From the NCBI RefSeq assembly GCF_013348785.1, contig NZ_CP054691.1:3162001-3226000 (forward strand): 64,000 nt of DNA, written 5' to 3'. The translations under genes were made by a program, and so were the position numbers. Shown here piece after piece: positions 17,046 through 24,687 of the stretch. The DNA comes from Gordonia sp. X0973. GTDB lineage: Bacteria > Actinomycetota > Actinomycetes > Mycobacteriales > Mycobacteriaceae. Under the pieces are notes generated by a model, which searched no databases, had not been told where the DNA came from, and saw only the letters and a program-made list of their open reading frames with translations. Every line of letters begins with the position of its first letter. Position 1 is the first letter of the stretch.

Positions 17046-17702
17046 GTGGAGTGGGGGGCGTGGCGGGTCGTGCTGGCCGTTGCCGTATCAGCAGGATCGA
17101 TCATTGCGGCCGACGCCGGTCACGCGGCGGCCGACACCATCGTCAATCCATCGCATCGGCGGATCTGGACCACCGACGACGGGTGGCGCGCGGCCGTCGC
17201 CGCGGACCGCGAATCAATCGTCCGCATCCAGCCGTTGAGCGGTTCCGGACTCTCGCGCGAGGCCTATGTGAATCTGCGCGCCTGGGCGGGGATCTCGCGT
17301 AAGCGCCCGCCGGCGCCCGGATCCAAGATCACCGCGACGCTCGAGTCCGGCTATCAGATCGGCTGCATGACGACGCTGAACGAGGTGACGCCCGCACTGA
17401 GCGGCAGCTTCGGCCTCGGCGGCAACGGCGGCATCCAGACCGGCCCGGTCTTCCTGATCAGCCCGCAGGCGCTGATCCAGCCCGGCATCCAGGCCTCGCT
17501 CTCACCAGGCAAATCCATCATCGTGTCGCTGGGCAAGAAGCCGCTGGAGTCGGACAGTTCGAGCGTCACCATCCGCTCCGGACACATCACCGTCGACGGG
17601 TGCATCGGCCCCGCGACGATCCGCAGCTTCTCGGTCCTGTCGATCCGCACCAACAAGGTCGACGACCAGAACGCCGTCTACGGACGGGTCATCCAACTCT
17701 GA
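17046..17702 (+). CDS. MspA-family outer-membrane porin
   Basis: 218 aa from the GTG at 17046, which follows GAGAGGG by five bases; earlier in-frame starts would place non-signal sequence in front. Residues 1-30 form a signal peptide (W-R-V-V-L-A-V-A-V-S-A-G-S-I-I-A-A-D-A-G-H-A-A-A), with cleavage likely before D-T-I-V. The mature part matches MspA: a W-T-T-D-D-G-W start region, the central G-Y-Q-I-G-C segment, the glycine-rich G-S-F-G-L-G-G-N-G-G-I-Q-T-G, and the terminal V-D-G-C-I-G-P-A-T-I-R-S strand. MspA porins form octameric pores in the mycolate outer membrane. It lies 74 bases upstream of the peptide/ABC operon; whether it belongs to that unit is open. Confidence 0.88.
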   Translation: MEWGAWRVVLAVAVSAGSIIAADAGHAAADTIVNPSHRRIWTTDDGWRAAVAADRESIVRIQPLSGSGLSREAYVNLRAWAGISRKRPPAPGSKITATLESGYQIGCMTTLNEVTPALSGSFGLGGNGGIQTGPVFLISPQALIQPGIQASLSPGKSIIVSLGKKPLESDSSSVTIRSGHITVDGCIGPATIRSFSVLSIRTNKVDDQNAVYGRVIQL

Positions 17703-17728
17703 GGACCCGTCACGAAGGCTCGCACAGT

Positions 17729-17747
17729 CGAACGCAACGGGCGTTCG
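17729..17747 (+). other. Small hairpin ahead of the peptide gene
   Basis: CGAACGC and GCGTTCG form a 7-bp stem with a five-base loop between the porin stop and the peptide start. It has no T-run, so it is more likely an attenuating or mRNA-processing hairpin than a full terminator. Confidence 0.4.
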
Positions 17748-17776
17748 GGCGACACCCCGATGAAAGGAAGATTGCT

Positions 17777-17989
17777 GTGAAGATGTGGGAGATCGAAGAT
17801 CAGCTCAACGGCCGCGGTCACGTCACCGCCGCCTCGGTGGGCACCGGCCCGCTGGCCGCCGCGGTTCCGCAGCGCACCGCGATGATGTCCAGCCTGGCGC
17901 AGTCGTCCGACGTGATGACCTCGCTGGCGTCGGTCAGCGCGTCGATGGCGAGCATCTACGCGCTCGCCAACTCCGGACATCGTCCCTAG
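17777..17989 (+). CDS. Small Ser/Ala/Met-rich peptide, candidate precursor of a peptide natural product
   Basis: 70-aa product starting at GTG 17777, with AAGGAAG six bases upstream. It begins M-K-M-W-E-I-E-D-Q-L-N-G-R-G-H, a polar leader-like part, and continues as a Cys-free segment rich in Ser, Ala, Met and Leu (A-M-M-S-S-L-A-Q-S-S-D-V-M-T-S-L, then A-S-M-A-S-I-Y-A-L-A) that could form an amphipathic or membrane-active helix. I recognise no known family. Gene order makes it interesting: it is followed by HTTM (SdpB-like), hydrolase-like, SdpA/DUF5819-like, M23 peptidase and paired ABC exporter genes, the layout of a secreted, processed peptide. Unlike SdpC of Bacillus it lacks both a classical signal peptide and cysteines. 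Confidence 0.6.
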   Translation: MKMWEIEDQLNGRGHVTAASVGTGPLAAAVPQRTAMMSSLAQSSDVMTSLASVSASMASIYALANSGHRP

Positions 17990-18060
17990 CCGAATTGGAG
18001 ACGGTTTCCACCGCAGAGGGACACCCTCCCGGCACGGGTCACTACTCCGCGTCACGCACG

Positions 18061-18840
18061 ATGGCTGGCGTGGCGCGGATAGTCGACGGCGCTGCCGGAC
18101 TCCGAGCCCGCGATGGCTATCGGCGCACCGGCCTTCTCGCCGGTCGTTTCGCCGATAGCCATCCGCGTTTCTCCCAGCGCTGGCCGCGTCTGGCCAAGGC
18201 CGTCGACTCGCCGCAGACCGCGGTCGTCGGCGACGCCCTCAAGATCGCCCTGGGCATCGGCATGTGCGCCGCGCGCAACCATCCCCGCCGCCAGGGGCTG
18301 CTCGCCGTCACCGACATCGCCGTGGACCGGGTCCTCGTCGCGCGCACCAACCTGGGCCGCGAGGGCTCCGACGACATGATGGACACCCTGTCGGTCATCG
18401 CGGCACTCACCGCACTGGAAGCCGACGAGGCCCCGGCCCGCTACCTGACCGCGCTGAACGTCCAACTCACCCTGTCCTACGTCATGGCCGGCGTGGCGAA
18501 ACTCGCCTCCTACGAGTGGAACAGCGGCGAGGCCATCCGGATGATCATGAGCACCGAATCCTTCGGCGATCCCGGCCTGCACCGGTGGTTCACCGAGCAC
18601 CGTCGCGCCGGGCAGGCCGTGACGTGGGCCGTTTCGGTGGGCGAGGTGCTCTACCCGGCGATCTACCTGGTCCCCGACCGGCGTCTGGCCCGCACCCTCG
18701 CCGCCGCCGGCATGGGCTTCCACCTGGTGGTGGCGGCCAAGATGTCCCTGCCGCAGTTCATCTACGCCTTCGGCGCGGCCTACCCGGCGGTGTTCTGGGC
18801 CATCGACCGGCTCGGCGCGCGGCGGGCGGTGGCGAAATGA
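18061..18840 (+). CDS. HTTM-domain membrane protein (SdpB-like)
   Basis: 259 aa from ATG 18061; a TTG at 17995 is an alternative, and neither has a clear ribosome site. Several hydrophobic segments occur, and the sequence L-N-V-Q-L-T-L-S-Y-V-M-A-G-V-A-K-L near residue 140, followed by W-N-S-G-E-A, is the signature of HTTM proteins, the family of vitamin-K-dependent carboxylase-like membrane domains that includes SdpB. SdpB works with SdpA to mature the SdpC toxin in Bacillus. Here an SdpA-like gene lies two genes downstream and a small peptide gene 71 bases upstream. The ATG of the next gene overlaps its stop (ATGA). The catalytic role of HTTM proteins is unsettled. Confidence 0.7.
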   Translation: MAGVARIVDGAAGLRARDGYRRTGLLAGRFADSHPRFSQRWPRLAKAVDSPQTAVVGDALKIALGIGMCAARNHPRRQGLLAVTDIAVDRVLVARTNLGREGSDDMMDTLSVIAALTALEADEAPARYLTALNVQLTLSYVMAGVAKLASYEWNSGEAIRMIMSTESFGDPGLHRWFTEHRRAGQAVTWAVSVGEVLYPAIYLVPDRRLARTLAAAGMGFHLVVAAKMSLPQFIYAFGAAYPAVFWAIDRLGARRAVAK

Positions 18841-19691
18841 CCTCGTCGGGAACCGACGGCCCCGGTGCCGTCCGCCACTACCTCCTCACGCCGGAGCTCC
18901 CCGCCTCCGTCGACACCCTGGTCGTGCTGGACACCGAGATCGGGATGCCGCCGCAGAGCTGGCACTTCCTCGTCGCCGAGCTCGCCGACCGGGGCCTCCC
19001 CTGCCTCGTGCGGGTCCGCCCCGGCTATGCCTGGTCCCCCGGTCGGGGTGGGGCGCCGGTCGACGGGGCGCTGAAGCCGATCGTGGCGAACGCCCACCGC
19101 GTCGTCGCCGTCGCCCATTCTTTCGCCGGTCTGCTCGCGCTGCGCAGCGCGGCCGGCATCCTCGTCGCCGAGCGCCCGGCCGACACGCTGGTCCTGCTCG
19201 ACGCGGTGACACCGCAGATGGTGTCCGAGGTCAGGCAGAACCGGATGGCCCTGGGAAACATCCGCAGGTCGTTCGGGATCACCACCTTCTCGACCGCGCT
19301 CGGACTCGGCCCGCTCTCGAACCTGATCCACCAGCCCTCCCGGTGGTATCCGCCGCAGGTCCAGCGCGGCTACCGGAGATTCCGGAACGACCCGCGCAAC
19401 GCGCTGGCCGCCCAACGAGAGTTCAACCGCGTCATCGCCGACGACGCCGCGTCGGCCCCGTTTCACCCTCCCGCCCACACGGTGCTCGTCCACTCCGAAC
19501 TGGGCCTCCCCAACGCCGAGGGATACGCGGCCTACCAGCAGCAGATGGCCCGGGACCTCGGCTTGCCCGAATCGGCGATCGTCGCCGTCGCCGGGGTGGC
19601 GCAGAAACGCTTCCTCACGTCGCCGAGCGCGATCAGCGGTCTCGTCGAAACCATCCAGCACGGCCCGGCGATCCTCGGAGGGCGGCAGTGA
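18837..19691 (+). CDS. Alpha/beta-hydrolase-fold protein of the peptide operon
   Basis: 284 aa, start overlapping the upstream stop by four bases. The order of elements fits an alpha/beta hydrolase: an early strand L-V-V-L-D-T-E-I-G, R-V-R-P-G-Y near residue 58, the nucleophile elbow V-A-V-A-H-S-F-A-G-L near 95, L-V-L-L-D-A-V near 118, and a late strand H-T-V-L-V-H-S-E-L-G. The elbow is A-H-S-F-A rather than the usual G-H-S-x-G, so catalysis is plausible but atypical. No signal peptide is visible, so it should act in the cytoplasm. Coupling to the HTTM and SdpA-like genes suggests a role in processing or modifying the peptide; this is inference. Confidence 0.6.
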   Translation: MTSSGTDGPGAVRHYLLTPELPASVDTLVVLDTEIGMPPQSWHFLVAELADRGLPCLVRVRPGYAWSPGRGGAPVDGALKPIVANAHRVVAVAHSFAGLLALRSAAGILVAERPADTLVLLDAVTPQMVSEVRQNRMALGNIRRSFGITTFSTALGLGPLSNLIHQPSRWYPPQVQRGYRRFRNDPRNALAAQREFNRVIADDAASAPFHPPAHTVLVHSELGLPNAEGYAAYQQQMARDLGLPESAIVAVAGVAQKRFLTSPSAISGLVETIQHGPAILGGRQ

Positions 19692-20281
19692 ACCCCAGGA
19701 TCAAACTGGTGCCCCGAGCGGTGCTGTGGGCGTGGATCGCCGGCACCGCCGTCTACACCATGCCCGGCGATCAGACGAAGGTCTACCGGCTGTTCGGCAA
19801 GGCCGGCATCCCGGTGCCCAACTGGAAGTTCTTCGCACCGGTGCCGGCCACGACCGATCTCGTCATCGTCTACCGCGACCTCGACGCCGACGGCGGTGGC
19901 CAAACCCCGTGGAAGACCGTCGCGATGAACCGTGCGCGCGGGATCGGGACCTTCTGGCCGCCACCGAACCGCGACCGCAAGGCGTACTCCGATCTCACCC
20001 AGGAGATGCGCCGCGCCTACTCCGAACACGACAACGACCAGGCCGTGATCCGGGCCCTGCCCGCCTACCGGCAACTCGCCGCCTACGTGTGCGGCCTGCC
20101 GCGGCTGTCGGAGACCGCGGCCCGGCGCGAGTTCATGGTCGTCGAGGCCCACACGAGCATCGACTCCCCCACGATCGTGCCCCTCATCGTTTCCGAGGTC
20201 TTTGACTTGCCTGCCGAATCACCGGCGGCATCGCTTCACCCCCATCCGCAGATCACTAGAACGGAGCCAGCTTCCCGATGA
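19688..20281 (+). CDS. SdpA/DUF5819-like membrane-anchored protein
   Basis: 197 aa with a GTGA overlap to the preceding gene. One N-terminal hydrophobic anchor (A-V-L-W-A-W-I-A-G-T-A-V-Y) is followed by the family-like motif P-V-P-N-W-K-F-F-A-P-V-P near residue 45, then Y-R-D-L-D. The W-x-F-F-A-P-x-P element after a single anchor is characteristic of the DUF5819/SdpA family, whose members pair with HTTM proteins. SdpA is needed with SdpB to produce active SDP peptide. The rest of the protein has no motif I recognise. It overlaps the next gene by four bases, so all genes from 18061 to 24682 are translationally chained. Confidence 0.6.
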   Translation: MNPRIKLVPRAVLWAWIAGTAVYTMPGDQTKVYRLFGKAGIPVPNWKFFAPVPATTDLVIVYRDLDADGGGQTPWKTVAMNRARGIGTFWPPPNRDRKAYSDLTQEMRRAYSEHDNDQAVIRALPAYRQLAAYVCGLPRLSETAARREFMVVEAHTSIDSPTIVPLIVSEVFDLPAESPAASLHPHPQITRTEPASR

Positions 20282-21189
20282 TCGGAAAACTCCTGGGCGA
20301 ATTCCCCCGGCCGCGCACGATCGCCTTGGTCGGCATCGCGCCGTGGGCCCTCCTCTCCGTCCTGTGGATCTACCGCACCTGGACCAGGACCTCCTACGAC
20401 GACTGGTTCGTCTTCACCACATTCGGGGTGGGGGTGATCCTGGCCCTCGCCGCGCTGTCCAATCCCCCGGTGTGGATCTTCGGCACCCGGGTGGTCCTCG
20501 CGCTGCGCTGCCTCGTCATCGCGGCCATCGTCGCGTCGGCCATCCGCTTCCGGTCGGCCGCCGACGCGTCGGCCCTTTCCGACGAGATCGTGGTCGTCGC
20601 CGTCGTCGCCCTCCTCGTCGCGGCGATCTGGCTGGTCACCCGAGCATCCGGGCGGGCCCGGATCGATCTGCACAAGCCGGTCGACGGCGATCTGATCGTC
20701 ACCCAGGGCGGCCGCTTCGGCAACCACCACAAGGTCTCGGCCACCCAGCGGTGGGCGGCCGACATCCTGGCCCTGGGAACCGACGGTCGTCGGGCGCCGG
20801 CGATCGCGGCCACCCACGCCGAGGAGTACGTGATCTTCGGCCTCGACGTGCACGCGCCCTGCGACGGCGTCGTCGCGGAGTGTGCCGACGGACGGCCCGA
20901 CAACACCGATCTGAACACCCCGCCGACGTTCAGCGACGCCTACGGGAACTTCGTGGCGATCGCCACCGACGAGAACGTGCGGGTCGTCCTCGCCCACCTG
21001 CAGGACGGCTCGATCGCCGTACGCGAGGGCGACCGCGTCACCGTCGGCCAGGTGGTCGGGCGGAGCGGCAATTCGGGACGGACCACCGAACCGCATCTGC
21101 ACCTGCATTGCGAGTCCGACGGCGTCGGCGTGCCCTTCACCATCGACGGCCACAAGCTCTACCGCGGCGCGCGGCTGCGTCGACGGTGA
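20278..21189 (+). CDS. Membrane-anchored M23 (LytM) metallopeptidase
   Basis: 303 aa. Four hydrophobic segments occupy roughly residues 15-120, followed by an extracytoplasmic M23 domain: D-V-H-A-P-C-D-G-V-V near 192, Y-G-N-F-V-A-I-A near 221, V-V-L-A-H-L-Q near 238 and G-R-S-G-N-S-G-R-T-T-E-P-H-L-H-L-H near 260-276. The H-x-H metal-ligand pair is intact. The usual first His-Asp ligand pair is harder to place; W-A-A-D-I-L near 157 holds the Asp, and the His may lie in N-H-H-K. M23 enzymes cut glycyl bonds in peptidoglycan or bacteriocins. In this operon it could trim the exported peptide or give self-protection. Confidence 0.75.
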   Translation: MIGKLLGEFPRPRTIALVGIAPWALLSVLWIYRTWTRTSYDDWFVFTTFGVGVILALAALSNPPVWIFGTRVVLALRCLVIAAIVASAIRFRSAADASALSDEIVVVAVVALLVAAIWLVTRASGRARIDLHKPVDGDLIVTQGGRFGNHHKVSATQRWAADILALGTDGRRAPAIAATHAEEYVIFGLDVHAPCDGVVAECADGRPDNTDLNTPPTFSDAYGNFVAIATDENVRVVLAHLQDGSIAVREGDRVTVGQVVGRSGNSGRTTEPHLHLHCESDGVGVPFTIDGHKLYRGARLRRR

Positions 21190-22961
21190 GCCGCGGGCGC
21201 TCGGAGGTCGGCCGCCGGAATTTCTACCTCGTCGACCTGGTGCGGCTCTGCCTCAGTCGGCGGCTGCTGCTGATCGCCGCGGCGATCGTCCTCGCGCAGT
21301 CCGCCTCCATCGCATTCGAGCTGCTCCTGCCCGTCCTCTACGGCCGGCTGATCGACGGCGGTCTGCTCACCGGCAACGCGTCGCACGCCATGCGGATCGG
21401 CGCGTGGATGCTGGCGGCGGTCGCCGCGCAGGCCGTCGTCTCCTATGGCGCCGTGCGACTCGTCGCGCAGGCGTCGATCATGGTCGGCACGACGTTGCGC
21501 CGCCGCCTGGTACACGGCGTCGTCGCCGGTGCCGGCGAGCGCGCCGGCCTCGAAGCGGGCGGGATCGTCACCCGCGCGTCGCGCGACGTGATGGGAGTCC
21601 AGGCGCTGTTCTCCAATGCGCTCGGATCCTGGTACACGGCGGCCGCCCTGAGTGTCTTCGGCCTGGTCACCCTGTTTCTCGTCGCGCCGCGATCGGCGCC
21701 GCTCGCGACCTGTTTCACCGTGCTCTTCGGCGTGGTCGGCTACGTCCTGGCGCGGCGGATGGCCCCGCACATCCGCACCATCCTGCGGGTTTCCGACCGG
21801 GTGAACACCGCCTTCTCCGACCGGATCCGCGGGCGCGAGTCGCTGCGGGCACTGCCTCGCTTCACCTCGGTCGTCGACCCGTTCAGCGGGCCGAACAAAA
21901 AGCTGCGCGACGAGGAACTCGGTCTGGGATCGATCCTCGCGCTGATCACCCCGTCGTCCACGGTCATCACGACCGCCGGGGCGATCACCGTCATCGCCAC
22001 CGGTGCGGCCGCCGTCCAGGCGGGAAGCCTCCAGATCGGCGAGCTGTCCGCGTCGATCACGATCTTCCTCCAAGTCCTGTTCGGCGTCTCGTCGCTCCTC
22101 GCCAGCCTCATGTCGCTGCCGATCCACCTGGCCAGTGCCGAGCGGGTACACGCGGTGGTCCACGGGGCCGACGGCGACGCCCCTGCGCCGGTCACCGCAC
22201 CCGACGGACGCGAATATCTGCTCCGCGTCGAAGACCTGCACGTCACCGACCCCGCCACCGGGCGGCGCGTTCTGGACCTCGACGAGCTGGACATCGCCGC
22301 GGGCAGTCGCGTCGGCATCGCCGGGCCGATGGGATCGGGGAAATCGGTGCTGGCCAGACTGCTCGCCGGGCTCGCCGTTCCGGAGGACGGGCGGGTGGTG
22401 TTGATCGACACCTCCACCGGCGCCGCCGTCTCGCCGCTGGGCGTCTGCGGCTACCTGGCCCAGGAGCCCTATCTGACGACCGGCACCATCCGTTCCAACC
22501 TGTACCCCGCGAAGACGAGTGGGCACGGCGACGACAATGCGATCGCGGCGCTGCAAGCGGCATCCATCGACGCCCTGGTACTCCGACGCGGCCTCGACGC
22601 ACCGGTCTCCGGTGGCGGCGCCGAGTTCTCCGGCGGTGAGCGCCAGCGCCTGGCCCTCGCCGCGGCCCTGCACCAATCGCGCGGGTTGGTCGTCCTCGAC
22701 GATCCCGTCTCCGCGGTCGACCCGGCGACGCGCACCCGGATCACCGATGCCCTCTTCGACGACGAGACCGAAGGTCGGCGTCCCGGAACCCTCGTCGTCG
22801 CGACGACCGATCCCCGCATCCTCTCCCGCTGCGACGTCGTGGTCTACCTGGATGCCGGATCGGCCGCCGACGTCGGGACCCACCGGGAGTTACGGGACCG
22901 CCACGACGCCTACCGGATCCTGGTCGACTCGTACTCCGACGAGGAGGTCTCGCCCCGATGA
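21186..22961 (+). CDS. ABC exporter half-transporter 1 (membrane plus ATPase)
   Basis: 591 aa from the GTG at 21186, which overlaps the peptidase stop. The N-terminal half is a six-helix exporter domain; the C-terminal half is an ATPase with Walker A G-P-M-G-S-G-K-S near residue 380, signature S-G-G-E-R-Q-R near 481 and Walker B L-V-V-L-D-D-P near 502. The Walker B catalytic Glu is replaced by Asp, whereas the signature is canonical. Its partner shows the opposite pattern, so the pair should form a heterodimer with one working ATP site. Exporters of this type secrete lipids, drugs or peptides; the upstream small peptide is the obvious candidate cargo. Confidence 0.85.
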   Translation: MSRGRSEVGRRNFYLVDLVRLCLSRRLLLIAAAIVLAQSASIAFELLLPVLYGRLIDGGLLTGNASHAMRIGAWMLAAVAAQAVVSYGAVRLVAQASIMVGTTLRRRLVHGVVAGAGERAGLEAGGIVTRASRDVMGVQALFSNALGSWYTAAALSVFGLVTLFLVAPRSAPLATCFTVLFGVVGYVLARRMAPHIRTILRVSDRVNTAFSDRIRGRESLRALPRFTSVVDPFSGPNKKLRDEELGLGSILALITPSSTVITTAGAITVIATGAAAVQAGSLQIGELSASITIFLQVLFGVSSLLASLMSLPIHLASAERVHAVVHGADGDAPAPVTAPDGREYLLRVEDLHVTDPATGRRVLDLDELDIAAGSRVGIAGPMGSGKSVLARLLAGLAVPEDGRVVLIDTSTGAAVSPLGVCGYLAQEPYLTTGTIRSNLYPAKTSGHGDDNAIAALQAASIDALVLRRGLDAPVSGGGAEFSGGERQRLALAAALHQSRGLVVLDDPVSAVDPATRTRITDALFDDETEGRRPGTLVVATTDPRILSRCDVVVYLDAGSAADVGTHRELRDRHDAYRILVDSYSDEEVSPR

Positions 22962-24682
22962 CCACCCCGACCACCCGCGCGGCCGGCGCCCCGGATTCCC
23001 CGGTCCACGACTCGAGCGGCACGCTGCGCCGGCTGATCGCGCTGACCCGGGGAAGCATCCGCGGATTCCGGTGGCGACTGGCGCTGGTGATCGTGCTCTC
23101 GGTGCTGCTCGTCGGCCCGGCGATGGTGACGCCCTATCTGCTGGGCGCGGCCACCGACGCGGTGATCGCACGCGTATCCGGGGCGGCCGGCGGGAGATCG
23201 CTCGCGTCGGTACTGGCCGCGGTGGGACTCGTCGCGATCATGGCCGCGATCATGGGTTTCACCCGCGACCGCGTCCTGTTCCGGCTCATCGAGGACTGGA
23301 ACCGGGCCGTGCGCGCCAGGTTGATGGACATCTTCAACCGCAGTCCGGCGAGCCTCGAGGAGATCCCGCCGGGGGATCTGCTGGCCCGCTGCGTCACCGA
23401 CCTGGACACCCTCACCAACACCGCGACGCAGTCGCTCTCGTCGGCGGCGACGGCCGTCGTCTCGATCGTCGGATCGCTGGTCATGATGGCGTGGTTCGAC
23501 CCGTGGTTCCCGCTCCTGGCCGTCGCGACCTTGGCGGCGACCGCCCTCGTCGGCCAGTTGCTGGCCCGGCGGGCGCGGCCACATTTCGAGCAGCAGATGC
23601 GCGAATACGGCGGGCTGACCGGCATCGTGCTGGACGCCTACCGGGGTCGCGACTCCTATCGGACCGGCCACAATTCCGCTGGTCTGCTCGCCGCGCTCGA
23701 CACCGTCGACCGGCGGTTGTCCGCCAGCGCGTTCCACTCCGCCCGCCTCTCCGGTGCCGTCGGCCCGACGGCCGCGGTCCTGGACAGCATCGGCTTCGTC
23801 GCCATCGTCGTGCTCGGCGCCTTCCGGATCGCCTCCGGCTCGCTGTCCGTCGGGCAGGTGCAGGCCTCCATCCAGTACTTCCGCCAGGCGACCGGCCCGG
23901 TCGGCAAGCTGACCGACCTGCTCTACTCGATGCAGCAGGCGATGACCTCGGCCCGTCGGGTACTGGCGGTCCTGGCGCTCGACGACGCGGCGGCCCGGCG
24001 TCGCGACGTGCAGGCGACACCCCCGCCCGAGCCGGGGCCGCTGGCCGTCTCCGTCGAGAACGTCTCCTTCGCCTACGACGACAGCACAGTGCTGGACGGA
24101 CTGTCGCTGCACCTTCCGGCGGGATCGCACGCCACGCTCACCGGCCCGTCCGGCGCGGGTAAGAGCACCGTGGTGAACCTGCTCCACGGCCGCCTCCGGC
24201 CCGCCGCGGGCACCATCCGCCTGGGTGACCGCGTCCTCGCCGACATCCCCCGCGACCAACTCGTCGAGATGGTCGCGGTCGTGCCGCAGGACCCGTGGAT
24301 CTTCACCGGGACGATCACCGAGAACATCGCCTGCATGCGCGCGTCGATCCCGGTGGACCGCGTCCACGAGGTCGGCGGCCTATGCGGCCTCGACACCTAT
24401 CTCGCCGCCCTGCCCGACGGCTACGACACCGTCATCTCGGCGGACGGCCGCGAGCTCTCGGGCAGCGCGCGGCGACTGGTGGGCATCGCCCGCGCGTTGG
24501 CGGGCCATCCCGGACTGGTGCTGATGGACGAACCGACGGCCGGGATGGACCCGGCTTCGGCCGCGGAGATCGAGACCCTGATCGCGGACGGCTTCGAGGG
24601 CATCACGGTGCTGGTCATCTCCCACCGGGCGTCGACGATTGCCGCCCTGGCACGCACCATCACGCTCGGCGAGGCGCACTAG
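22958..24682 (+). CDS. ABC exporter half-transporter 2 (membrane plus ATPase)
   Basis: 574 aa, ATGA overlap with half-transporter 1. The exporter membrane domain is followed by an ATPase with Walker A G-P-S-G-A-G-K-S-T near residue 395, Q-loop V-P-Q-D-P near 443, a degenerate signature L-S-G-S-A-R-R near 500 (canonical L-S-G-G-Q) and a normal Walker B L-V-L-M-D-E-P with H-loop S-H-R near 560. Its intact Walker B would pair with the intact signature of half-transporter 1 to make the single hydrolytic site, as in asymmetric heterodimers such as TM287/288. Last gene of the peptide operon; the nitronate-monooxygenase-like gene converges on it with five bases between stops. Confidence 0.85.
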   Translation: MTTPTTRAAGAPDSPVHDSSGTLRRLIALTRGSIRGFRWRLALVIVLSVLLVGPAMVTPYLLGAATDAVIARVSGAAGGRSLASVLAAVGLVAIMAAIMGFTRDRVLFRLIEDWNRAVRARLMDIFNRSPASLEEIPPGDLLARCVTDLDTLTNTATQSLSSAATAVVSIVGSLVMMAWFDPWFPLLAVATLAATALVGQLLARRARPHFEQQMREYGGLTGIVLDAYRGRDSYRTGHNSAGLLAALDTVDRRLSASAFHSARLSGAVGPTAAVLDSIGFVAIVVLGAFRIASGSLSVGQVQASIQYFRQATGPVGKLTDLLYSMQQAMTSARRVLAVLALDDAAARRRDVQATPPPEPGPLAVSVENVSFAYDDSTVLDGLSLHLPAGSHATLTGPSGAGKSTVVNLLHGRLRPAAGTIRLGDRVLADIPRDQLVEMVAVVPQDPWIFTGTITENIACMRASIPVDRVHEVGGLCGLDTYLAALPDGYDTVISADGRELSGSARRLVGIARALAGHPGLVLMDEPTAGMDPASAAEIETLIADGFEGITVLVISHRASTIAALARTITLGEAH

Positions 24683-24687
24683 GCGGA

